From NCBI GenBank assembly GCA_028683995.1, contig JAQUGU010000069.1, positions 1-5,173 on the forward strand: a DNA stretch of 5,173 nt, given 5' to 3'. Shown here one piece after another: positions 1-5,131 of the stretch. The translations under genes and the position numbers were made by a program. Position 1 is the first letter of the stretch, and every line of letters starts with the position of its first letter. Under the pieces are notes generated by a model, which was not told the DNA's origin, made no database searches, and was given only the letters and a program-made list of their open reading frames with translations. This stretch comes from Syntrophomonadaceae bacterium. GTDB lineage: Bacteria; Bacillota; Syntrophomonadia; Syntrophomonadales; Syntrophomonadaceae.

Positions 1-116
1 CCTTTGTGGTTCATGCGGGCTGATCTCCACAGGGCCAGACCTTTCCAGAATATAGACCAGATGAGTAGTGGATACATAATCATTGGATTAGTTAATGCCT
101 GCTGAATAAATTCCAC
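1..116 (-). CDS. Small DUF5652-like membrane protein, N-terminal part (runs off the left edge)
   Basis: Reading the minus strand from a GTG at 116-114 gives 38 open codons up to the window edge. The product has a short polar start, then a hydrophobic, Trp-rich stretch at about residues 14-30 (MYPLLIWSIFWKGLALW), followed by a basic patch (RSARMNHK). From memory this W-K-G-x-A-L-W plus basic-loop pattern is typical of small two-helix membrane proteins annotated as DUF5652, whose function is unknown. The 3' part, expected to contain a second membrane helix, lies outside the window. The GTG is preceded by an AAAAGGAG ribosome-binding site (126-133) with a 9-nt gap; two in-frame TTG codons just upstream are poorer starts, and an in-frame TAA precedes them. 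A strong promoter lies immediately upstream, so the gene seems to be transcribed separately from mgtE. The family call rests on a short fragment and is moderate in certainty. Confidence 0.55.
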   Translation of the reverse strand, partial: MEFIQQALTNPMIMYPLLIWSIFWKGLALWRSARMNHK

Positions 117-147
117 TATCAACAACTCCTTTTAGCCTTATATATGC

Positions 148-176
148 ATTATAGCAGGTTTTGTTTTTAGGGTTAA
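148..176 (-). promoter_or_regulatory. Sigma-A type promoter for the DUF5652-like gene (extended -10)
   Basis: On the minus strand a perfect -10 box TATAAT (148-153) carries an upstream TG (extended -10, TGCTATAAT) and is separated by exactly 17 bp from TTAACC (171-176), which matches 4 of 6 bases of the -35 consensus. Transcription would begin near position 141, giving a leader of about 25 nt that contains the AAAAGGAG ribosome-binding site. Seen in sequence; activity is inferred. Confidence 0.7.
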
Positions 177-179
177 TAT

Positions 180-200
180 GTCCGGGGACTGTCCCCGGAC
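180..200. repeat. Perfect 21-bp GC-rich palindrome (possible terminator hairpin or REP-like element)
   Basis: GTCCGGGGAC (180-189) and its exact reverse complement GTCCCCGGAC (191-200) flank a single T, so the transcript of either strand can form a very stable hairpin. It lies 10 nt past the mgtE stop codon and a few bases before the -35 box of the next minus-strand gene. This is where an mgtE terminator would be expected, but the minus-strand sequence after the stem (ATATTAACCC) has no proper T-run. It may instead stabilise or block transcript ends, or be one copy of a dispersed palindromic repeat. Confidence 0.6.
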
Positions 201-210
201 TTATTGCCGA

Positions 211-1554
211 TCACAGTCCTCCTAACACCATGGCGGCGATGGCGAAGTAGATGAGCAGGCCCAGGACGTCGGTTATTGAGGTTATCAGGGGATTGCTGGC
301 TACGGCCGGGTCCAATCCCATTTTGGTAAGGAGGAAGGGTAGCATTACTCCTATCAAATTGGCGGCTACAACAACGGTTAACATGGTAAGGCCCACGATT
401 AAACCAATCTCATAGCCACCCCGCAGAGAGCCGAAAATCAAACCGATAATTCCCATGAGTAAGCCCAGTAATAAGCCTACCATCAGTTCCTTTAAAAAGA
501 CTTGCAGCCATTCATTTATATGTACATCGCTGGTGGCGATGGCGCGTACCATCAGGGTAGAGGCCTGGGCGCCGGCATTACCTCCGCTGCCCAGTAAGAG
601 GGGAATAAATATAGTAAGAACTATAACGGTTTGCAGGGTTTCCTCATATATGGCGATGATGCCTGCAGAAAAAAGGCTTATCAAAACCAGGGCGATTAGC
701 CAGGTAATTCTCTTGCCTACCAGGTCCTTGACGCTGGATTCCTGGTAGCTGGCTTTCAGCGGAGTTACGGCTGCGGTTTTATGGAAGTCTTCGGTAGCTT
801 CTTCTTCTGCAACATCCATTACATCGTCAAAAGTAACCAAACCCAGGAGTATTCCACCTGAATCTACCACCGGCAGGGAAAAAACGTCGTATTTCTGCAT
901 GAGTTTAACTGCCATTTCCCGATCATCGAAGGCACTGAGACTGATGAAGGAATTGTCCATGATGGTTTCCACCGTATCCTGGGGATTGGCCAAAACAAAA
1001 AGCGATAATTCCAGCGAATCCAGCAGTTTCCAGGATTTATCGGTGATATAAATGGTATGCAGGGTTTCGCTGTTGCGTGCTTTTACCCGGATGTGATTGA
1101 TGGCCTCCTGAATAGTCCACTGCGGCCTTACCGCTACATATTCGGGAGTCATGAGGCGACCAACACTCTCTTCGGGGTAGCCCAATAAGAACCGGGCTTC
1201 TTTTAAATCGTCCGGGTTCAATAGATTGAGCAGGCGCTGGGTAACCTGGCCGGGTAACTCTTCAAACAACGCGGTTCTATCATCAGGGCGCAGGTTGGCC
1301 AGGAGGTAGCGGGTTTCTTCATTGGTCAAATCTTTTAACAGGGAGTTGCGGTCTTCTTTGTCCAAATAGGAGAATACGTCCGTTGCCACCGGTCGGGGTA
1401 AAAAGCGAAATAATATTACCCGGTCGGACTTAGTTAAGGCGATTAACAGTGATGCCACATCCGGTATGAAGTGGTCGCTCCATGACAGCTGCCTTATTTG
1501 ATTCCATTGCTCTTCTTTTATTAAGTTGAGTATCTGTTCCTTCATTTCTTCCAT
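211..1554 (-). CDS. mgtE: MgtE family magnesium channel/transporter
   Basis: Mg2+ channel of the inner membrane, gated by cytoplasmic Mg2+ in characterised homologues. Counted from the upstream ATG at 1575 (454 residues): an acidic, helical MgtE_N domain at about 35-130; a CBS pair at about 137-260, of which the second repeat is clear (SLPVVDSGGILLGLVTFDDV) and is followed by the acidic linker DVAEEEATEDF; and about five membrane helices at about 289-452. The family signature GSGGNAGAQ (329-337, Asn333) and the pore-type Asp436 in NPLITSITDVLG are present, so the protein looks complete and functional. The first CBS repeat is more diverged (LLD where LVG is usual). I prefer the start at 1554 (447 residues), because AGAGGA lies 7 nt upstream of it while the ATG at 1575 has no ribosome-binding site and sits only about 11 nt from the predicted transcription start. 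The gene is monocistronic and divergent from lspA. No M-box riboswitch is visible. Confidence 0.96.
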   Translation of the reverse strand: MEEMKEQILNLIKEEQWNQIRQLSWSDHFIPDVASLLIALTKSDRVILFRFLPRPVATDVFSYLDKEDRNSLLKDLTNEETRYLLANLRPDDRTALFEELPGQVTQRLLNLLNPDDLKEARFLLGYPEESVGRLMTPEYVAVRPQWTIQEAINHIRVKARNSETLHTIYITDKSWKLLDSLELSLFVLANPQDTVETIMDNSFISLSAFDDREMAVKLMQKYDVFSLPVVDSGGILLGLVTFDDVMDVAEEEATEDFHKTAAVTPLKASYQESSVKDLVGKRITWLIALVLISLFSAGIIAIYEETLQTVIVLTIFIPLLLGSGGNAGAQASTLMVRAIATSDVHINEWLQVFLKELMVGLLLGLLMGIIGLIFGSLRGGYEIGLIVGLTMLTVVVAANLIGVMLPFLLTKMGLDPAVASNPLITSITDVLGLLIYFAIAAMVLGGL

Positions 1555-1561
1555 AATAATT

Positions 1562-1567
1562 TCCTCT
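1562..1567 (-). promoter_or_regulatory. Ribosome-binding site deciding the mgtE start
   Basis: On the minus strand AGAGGA lies 7 nt before the ATG at 1554-1552. The longer reading frame from 1575 would bury this site inside the coding sequence and has only AT-rich sequence upstream of it. This favours the shorter 447-residue MgtE. Confidence 0.6.
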
Positions 1568-1592
1568 ATATCCATTTCAAATTGCTAGTTTA

Positions 1593-1621
1593 ATTATATG
1601 TGCTAAAATGCATCATCACAA
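1593..1621 (-). promoter_or_regulatory. Sigma-A type promoter for mgtE
   Basis: On the minus strand TTGTGA (1616-1621, 4 of 6 matches to TTGACA) and a perfect TATAAT (1593-1598) are separated by exactly 17 bp. Transcription would begin near 1586, leaving a leader of about 30 nt before the preferred ATG at 1554. That leader is far too short for an Mg2+-sensing M-box. Confidence 0.65.
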
Positions 1622-1639
1622 GTTAGTGGTAGTAAGGAA

Positions 1640-1653
1640 GCTTGCTTACAAGC
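1640..1653. repeat. Small inverted repeat in the mgtE-lspA divergent region
   Basis: GCTTG (1640-1644) and CAAGC (1649-1653) flank a 4-nt loop; an outer AGG...CCT could extend the stem across mismatches. It lies between the two divergent promoters, just upstream of the mgtE -35 box and about 10 bp from the lspA -35 box. It could be an operator or chance; there is no T-run, so it is not a terminator. Confidence 0.3.
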
Positions 1654-1661
1654 GTGCCTGG

Positions 1662-1690
1662 TTGTATTCTACCTTTAACTCACGTAAAAT
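1662..1690 (+). promoter_or_regulatory. Probable sigma-A type promoter for lspA-rluD
   Basis: TTGTAT (1662-1667) and TAAAAT (1685-1690, 5 of 6 matches to the -10 consensus) are spaced by exactly 17 bp. The predicted start near 1697 gives a leader of about 32 nt ending in the strong ribosome-binding site AAGGAGGT (1715-1722). The -35 box is weak (3 of 6). Confidence 0.5.
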
Positions 1691-1728
1691 AGTAAATGTT
1701 TTACGGACATCTTTAAGGAGGTTAGTAA

Positions 1729-2175
1729 ATGCGATTCTGGTTGATAACCTTGCTGGTTCTGGCAATTGACCAGTTATCGAAGTTATGGGTAGTAAATAAT
1801 TTTGCCCCGGGTGATAGCCGGGTAGTAATGGACAAGGTTTTATGGCTGACTTATGTGCAGAATCAGGGGGCGGCTTTTGGGATTTTACCGGGGCGTTCCT
1901 GGTTGTTTTTTATATGTGCTATTCTGGCTATAGTAATACTGGTGACCATAAATAGCAGGCAGCGTCTGTCGGCGGCCATGCAGGTGATTTTTGGCCTGAT
2001 TACGGCCGGTACGGCAGGAAATTTGCTGGATCGGTTGCGCTTTAATTATGTGGTAGATTTTTTCGACCTGGGCTGGTGGCCGGTATTTAATATTGCTGAT
2101 ATGGCTATAGTATGCGGTGCCATATTACTGGTTGTAAAGTTATTATGGAATGAAAAAGGTGAGAGTCGTGCCTGA
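1729..2175 (+). CDS. lspA: Lipoprotein signal peptidase (signal peptidase II)
   Basis: Integral membrane aspartyl protease that removes the signal peptide from diacylglyceryl-prolipoproteins, after Lgt has acted. The 148-residue length is typical for LspA. Four membrane helices can be placed at about 4-22, 58-75, 82-100 and 121-140. Conserved motifs are visible: Asp14 and Lys18 in the first helix (DQLSK), N-x-GAAFG at 45-51, GNLLDR at 97-102 with the first catalytic Asp101, VVDF at 108-111, and FNIAD at 120-124 with the second catalytic Asp124. The active-site spacing matches the family. The ATG at 1729 has an excellent AAGGAGGT site 6 nt upstream. The 3' end overlaps the next gene by a few bases, so the two are probably co-transcribed and translationally coupled. 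The lspA-rluD pairing is common in Bacillota. Confidence 0.97.
   Translation: MRFWLITLLVLAIDQLSKLWVVNNFAPGDSRVVMDKVLWLTYVQNQGAAFGILPGRSWLFFICAILAIVILVTINSRQRLSAAMQVIFGLITAGTAGNLLDRLRFNYVVDFFDLGWWPVFNIADMAIVCGAILLVVKLLWNEKGESRA
2156..2163 (+). promoter_or_regulatory. Ribosome-binding site deciding the rluD-family start
   Basis: AAGGTGAG inside the end of lspA lies just upstream of GTG 2168-2170, which is in frame with an upstream ATG at 2150. The ATG has no purine-rich site before it (the upstream sequence is AGTTATTATGGA), so the GTG is the better start. It gives an 8-base overlap with lspA instead of 26. Confidence 0.6.
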
Positions 2176-3079
2176 GATTGAGTTAATTATAGTTGTGGAA
2201 GAAATGGACGGGGAAAGGCTGGATGCCATGGTAGCGGAGCAGGTGGAGCAGCTTTCCCGCTCCGTAGTTAAAAGTTTAATAAATGATGGTCAGGTGCTGG
2301 TTAATGGGGCGAGGCAGAAGGCCAGCTACCATGTGCGGGAAGGGGATGAAATTACTATAGAAATCCCGCAGCCGCAGGTGTTAGAGCTGAATCCCCGTGA
2401 TATCCCCCTGGAAATCATTTATCAGGATGAGGACCTGGCAGTTATTAATAAGCCTAAAGGTCTGGTAGTACACCCGGCTCATGGTAACTGGGATTATACT
2501 TTGGTAAATGCTCTACTTTTTCACATTAAGGACCTTTCCGGTATAAACGGGCAAATTCGGCCCGGCATTGTCCACCGTTTGGATAAGGATACTTCCGGGG
2601 TAATGGTAGTGGCCAAAAATGACGCCGCCCACCGCAGCCTGGCTGCCCAGATTAAGGAGCATAGTATTAAACGGGAGTATATCGCACTGGTGCACGGTAT
2701 CATTAAGGAAAACCTGGGTACTATTGATGCTCCCATTGGCCGCAGCAAGACAGACCGCAAGAAGATGGCGGTAATTGCTGATGGTCGGCCTGCGGTCAGT
2801 AAGTATCAGGTATTGGAGCGTTACCATAATTATAGTCTGGTCAAGGTGGAGCTTTTAACCGGACGCACCCACCAGATCAGGGTGCATTTTGCCTATATTA
2901 AACACTCGGTAGTAGGAGATCCACTGTATGGCTCCGGGAAAAAGCATTTCAATCTGGATTCGCAGGCTCTGCATGCCCACCTGCTTGGATTTGTTCACCC
3001 CCTCACTGGTAACTACCTCGAATTTACCAGCCCCCTGCCTGAATATTTTCAAGAAATTCTGGTTTCCCTGCGCCTATAA
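2168..3079 (+). CDS. rluD: RluA/RluD family 23S rRNA pseudouridine synthase (YlyB-like)
   Basis: Converts specific uridines in large-subunit rRNA to pseudouridine. The product is 303 residues from the preferred GTG, or 309 from the ATG at 2150. In the 309 numbering, an N-terminal S4 RNA-binding domain spans about 20-80 (RLDAMVAEQV, SRSVVKSLINDGQVLVNG, REGDEI). The RluA-type catalytic domain follows, with NKPKGLVVHPAHG at 100-112, the diagnostic HRLDKDTSG at 142-150 including catalytic Asp145, then KREYIALVHG, LLTGRTHQIRVH, and the C-terminal GDPLYG and QALHAHLLGFVHP motifs. Everything expected is present. It overlaps lspA and has no promoter of its own that I can see. The exact target uridine cannot be told from sequence: RluD-type is favoured by the S4 domain, length and lspA neighbour, but RluA/RluC-like paralogues look similar. 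Confidence 0.94.
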   Translation: MPEIELIIVVEEMDGERLDAMVAEQVEQLSRSVVKSLINDGQVLVNGARQKASYHVREGDEITIEIPQPQVLELNPRDIPLEIIYQDEDLAVINKPKGLVVHPAHGNWDYTLVNALLFHIKDLSGINGQIRPGIVHRLDKDTSGVMVVAKNDAAHRSLAAQIKEHSIKREYIALVHGIIKENLGTIDAPIGRSKTDRKKMAVIADGRPAVSKYQVLERYHNYSLVKVELLTGRTHQIRVHFAYIKHSVVGDPLYGSGKKHFNLDSQALHAHLLGFVHPLTGNYLEFTSPLPEYFQEILVSLRL

Positions 3080-3115
3080 GGAGTCAGAAGTAAACTCTTT
3101 CAGTTATTATTGGAA

Positions 3116-3153
3116 ATTACAAAATATTCCGACATTACAAAAATATTGACATT
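3116..3153 (+). repeat. Degenerate tandem direct repeat upstream of the CoA-transferase promoter
   Basis: Two imperfect copies of an AT-rich unit of about 20 bp lie head to tail: ATTACAAAATATTCCGACAT (3116-3135) and ATTACAAAAATATTGACATT (3134-3153). The second copy ends in the -35 hexamer TTGACA. The position suits a regulator site or UP-like element, but this is inference. Confidence 0.4.
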
Positions 3154-3174
3154 GACATTGCGATTGTATATTCT
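3146..3174 (+). promoter_or_regulatory. Promoter region of the CoA-transferase genes, with tandem -35-like hexamers
   Basis: A consensus TTGACA (3146-3151) is followed at 17 bp by TATTCT (3169-3174, 4 of 6) or at 15 bp by TATATT (3167-3172, 5 of 6). Immediately after the first hexamer come a second TTGACA (3152-3157) and TTGCGA (3158-3163). The third could act as a -35 box with TAAGAT (3181-3186) at 17-bp spacing. The leader to the ATG at 3236 is about 45-55 nt. Which pairing is used cannot be told from sequence. Confidence 0.55.
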
Positions 3175-3192
3175 GCAAACTAAGATTTATTG

Positions 3193-3218
3193 TTACCTGG
3201 TGGTTCAGGCACAGGTAA
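3193..3218 (+). promoter_or_regulatory. Inverted repeat/hairpin in the 5' leader of the CoA-transferase genes
   Basis: TTACCTG (3193-3199) and its exact complement CAGGTAA (3212-3218) enclose a 12-nt loop; G-U pairs could add two more steps. The loop holds a second CAGG (3206-3209) that could pair with CCTG (3196-3199) instead, giving two alternative stems. The element ends just before the ribosome-binding site GAGGAG (3222-3227). It may be a protein operator or a structure affecting translation; there is no T-run, so it is not an intrinsic terminator. Confidence 0.4.
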
Positions 3219-3235
3219 TGAGAGGAGTACAGTAG

Positions 3236-4213
3236 ATGGGAAAACCTCAAAACATCACTCTAAAGGAAGCAGCAGGACTCATACAAGATGGGCAGCAAAT
3301 AACTTTCGGCGGGTTTACCATATGGCGCAGGCCCATGGCCTTTGTTTATGAATTAATTCGTCAGGGTAAGAGAAATCTACACCTGCTGGAAGTTAACGGG
3401 GGTACGCACAGCGAGATTTTGATCGGTGCCGGCTGTGTAAGCATTTGGGAATCTTGCTGGTCCGGGCATGAACTGTATGGAAAGTTAGGTGAGATGGTAG
3501 CTGACCGTCATGTTAACGGGGGCATGATTGTGGAGGATTACAGCCACGGGCATATGGTAGCTCGAATCCTGGCCGGGGCTTATGGTCTGCCTTTTTTCCC
3601 CAGCGCCCAATCCCTGGGGACTGATCTTTTGAATCCGGAATTTGATTCCCTGGGCCGAGCTGGACTAAGGGATGGCTCCCACCCGAAAATCCCCCGGAAA
3701 AAGTATGAGTTTGCCCCTGATCCTTTCTATGATCGGGGAGAGTTGCTACTGTTGCCGGCGGCCAATCCTGACTGGGCCATATTTTATGCCTCCCAGGTGG
3801 GGGAGGAAGGTACGGTGCGGGTAAATGTGCAAACTTATGCCGATTCCGAAGTTATCAAGGCGGCTGATAAAGTAATCGTCTTGGCAGAGGAGATTGTCCC
3901 GGAAAGTTACCTGCGTCTGGAACCGGAGAAGAATATTGCTGCCGGTTATGCCATTAATTATCTGATTAAGCTGCCCTGGGCTGCGCATCCTACCGGCTCG
4001 CAGGGATTTTATGATGTGGATGCTGACTTTATTCGCACTTTTTATCGGGCCTCCAAGAGCCAGGAGACTTTTGACCGCTGGGCAGATGAATGGATATTCG
4101 ATATTCCAGACCATGAAAGGTATTTGCAAAAACTAGGAATTGGCCGCCTGGAGAATATCAGGGCTAATCCGGTACTGGGGTACTCTACCAGACAAAAAAG
4201 GGGGACAAGATAA
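3236..4213 (+). CDS. Family I CoA-transferase subunit A (glutaconate CoA-transferase GctA-like)
   Basis: Alpha subunit of a two-subunit CoA-transferase that moves CoA between an acyl-CoA and a free carboxylic acid in the cytoplasm. The 325-residue length matches GctA of Acidaminococcus fermentans (about 320), and similarity recalled from memory runs along the whole chain: the glycine-rich FGGFTIWRRP at 24-33, LIGAG at 62-66, VEDYSHGHM at 99-107, GLPFFP at 117-122, EEIV at 218-221, AAHPTGSQGFYDVD at 249-262 and the C-terminal EWIFDIPDHERYLQKLG at 285-301. The catalytic glutamate lies in subunit B. The start has GAGGAG 8 nt upstream. It follows rluD after 156 bp, with its own promoter, and its stop codon directly abuts the ATG of subunit B. 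The substrate is unknown: no dehydratase, decarboxylase or dehydrogenase gene lies beside it here, so glutaconate itself is not established. 3-oxoacid or another dicarboxylic acid would also be possible. Confidence 0.9.
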   Translation: MGKPQNITLKEAAGLIQDGQQITFGGFTIWRRPMAFVYELIRQGKRNLHLLEVNGGTHSEILIGAGCVSIWESCWSGHELYGKLGEMVADRHVNGGMIVEDYSHGHMVARILAGAYGLPFFPSAQSLGTDLLNPEFDSLGRAGLRDGSHPKIPRKKYEFAPDPFYDRGELLLLPAANPDWAIFYASQVGEEGTVRVNVQTYADSEVIKAADKVIVLAEEIVPESYLRLEPEKNIAAGYAINYLIKLPWAAHPTGSQGFYDVDADFIRTFYRASKSQETFDRWADEWIFDIPDHERYLQKLGIGRLENIRANPVLGYSTRQKRGTR

Positions 4214-5026
4214 ATGGCTCTAAATAAATTATCGGTTGCGGCATATTCATATAGTCCCATGGATTTGCTGGCAGTTGCTGCTGCCCGCGAGGTTAGAGAT
4301 GGCGATATTGTTTTTACCGGAACGGGATTGCCGATGCTGGCTATCATGCTGGCCCAGCATACTCATGCCCCTAATTCGGTTTGTATATATGAAGCAGGCA
4401 GCATAGATGGTCGTCCCCTTGATTTGCCGACCTCAGTTGGTGATGCCCGTTGCGCCTACCAATCAGCGGTAATATCGGGACTTACAGAGACGTTATATGG
4501 GCAGCTACACTGCGGCTATGTGGATTTGGCCTTTTTGGGAGGCGCGGAAATAGATAAATACGGCAATGTCAATACTACCGTACTGGGGGATTATAATAAC
4601 CCGTTAAAAAGGCTCACCGGCAGTGGCGGTAACCCGGATGTGAATTCCCAGGCCCGGCGTACGGTTTATATAATGGTTCAGGAGAAACGGCGTTTTAAGG
4701 AGCAGGTGGATTATATTACTGCTCCCGGATGGCGCATTCGCAAATGGCCGGGGGGCGAATATGTGCACCGCCGGGAAGTGTACGGGAAATATTTCCGCGG
4801 GGGAGTAGAGGCGGTCATCAGCAATATGGCTGTGTTCAGGTTTGATGAAGAAGGGGTAATGTATTTGGACACCGTACATCCTGGTTTTACGGTGGCAGAT
4901 GTACAGGCCCATTGCGGGTTTGAATTGAATGTTTCCAGGGTCAAGGGAGAAACCCTGCCCCCTACCCAGGAGGAAATTGATTTGCTTTACCAGGTAATAG
5001 ACCGGGAAGGAATATTTCTGCCGTAA
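4214..5026 (+). CDS. Family I CoA-transferase subunit B (glutaconate CoA-transferase GctB-like)
   Basis: Beta subunit, carrying the active site of the heteromeric CoA-transferase. The 270 residues match GctB (about 266). Visible motifs: GTGLPMLAIMLAQ at 36-48; YEAGSIDG at 59-66, where Glu60 aligns by memory with catalytic Glu54 of A. fermentans GctB, which forms the glutamyl-CoA thioester; SVGDAR at 74-79; LGGAEIDKYGNVNTT at 108-122; the glycine loop TGSGG at 135-139; and EKRRF and VDYITAPGW at 157-173. Retention of Glu60 argues for a true transferase and not a CoA-ester hydrolase of the IpdAB type, as I recall that group. The ATG follows the subunit A stop directly (TAAATG), with AGGGGG 9 nt upstream, so the subunits should be made in equal amounts from one transcript. 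No convincing terminator follows. The fold and catalytic class are secure; the substrate is not. Confidence 0.92.
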   Translation: MALNKLSVAAYSYSPMDLLAVAAAREVRDGDIVFTGTGLPMLAIMLAQHTHAPNSVCIYEAGSIDGRPLDLPTSVGDARCAYQSAVISGLTETLYGQLHCGYVDLAFLGGAEIDKYGNVNTTVLGDYNNPLKRLTGSGGNPDVNSQARRTVYIMVQEKRRFKEQVDYITAPGWRIRKWPGGEYVHRREVYGKYFRGGVEAVISNMAVFRFDEEGVMYLDTVHPGFTVADVQAHCGFELNVSRVKGETLPPTQEEIDLLYQVIDREGIFLP

Positions 5027-5047
5027 CTCTTTACCCCTCATTTTTTG

Positions 5048-5076
5048 TTGACAACGGGTTTTCAATTTATTACACT
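5048..5076 (+). promoter_or_regulatory. Sigma-A type promoter of the downstream pyrimidine gene(s)
   Basis: A perfect TTGACA (5048-5053) and TACACT (5071-5076, 4 of 6) are separated by exactly 17 bp. The predicted start near 5082-5083 falls at the 5' foot of the PyrR-type hairpin, as expected for a pyr leader. The gene it drives lies beyond the right edge. Confidence 0.7.
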
Positions 5077-5082
5077 TATCAA

Positions 5083-5117
5083 GGACCTTTAAGTTGGCCC
5101 GAGAGGCTAGCAAGGAT
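5083..5117 (+). promoter_or_regulatory. PyrR-binding anti-antiterminator of a pyr attenuator
   Basis: The RNA folds as a lower stem CCTT (5086-5089) with AAGG (5112-5115), an internal TAA bulge (5090-5092), an upper stem GTTGGCC (5093-5099) with GGCTAGC (5105-5111, two G-U pairs), and a CGAGA loop (5100-5104). The GGCC-C-GAGA-GGCT core closely follows the known PyrR recognition pattern (CC-N-GNGA-GGYU) and the bulge position also fits. In Bacillus, PyrR with bound UMP stabilises this hairpin, which lets the downstream terminator form. The match is from memory of the consensus. Confidence 0.82.
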
Positions 5118-5131
5118 GCAGCGTGATGTTT

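Noticed and set aside
455..748. Plus-strand open frame of 97 codons antisense to mgtE
   Set aside because: It lies wholly inside the membrane-domain coding sequence of mgtE on the other strand, has a low-complexity composition and no recognisable motif; a shadow frame.
1576..1728. M-box (ykoK) riboswitch in front of mgtE
   Set aside because: I find none of the conserved M-box segments on the minus strand, and the predicted leader is much too short.
2513..2827. Minus-strand open frames inside the rluD-family gene
   Set aside because: Antisense to the catalytic domain, which carries every expected motif on the plus strand.
3079..3099. Possible terminator hairpin after rluD (AGGAGT...ACTCTT)
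   Set aside because: Only six weak pairs including a wobble, a 9-nt loop, and followed by CAGTTATTATT and not a T-run; too weak to call.
3191..3215. Sigma-54 (-24/-12) promoter upstream of the CoA-transferase genes
   Set aside because: GG and GC dinucleotides occur here but with the wrong spacing (8 bases, not 10) and without the TGGCAC/TTGC context.
3746..4129. Minus-strand open frame of 127 codons antisense to CoA-transferase subunit A
   Set aside because: Shadow of the conserved subunit A frame; the composition is unlike a real protein and no start signal is seen.
4604..5113. Minus-strand open frame of 169 codons antisense to CoA-transferase subunit B and the pyr leader
   Set aside because: It overlaps a well-supported gene and the attenuator, has no ribosome-binding site or family resemblance, and would need to cross the pyr promoter.
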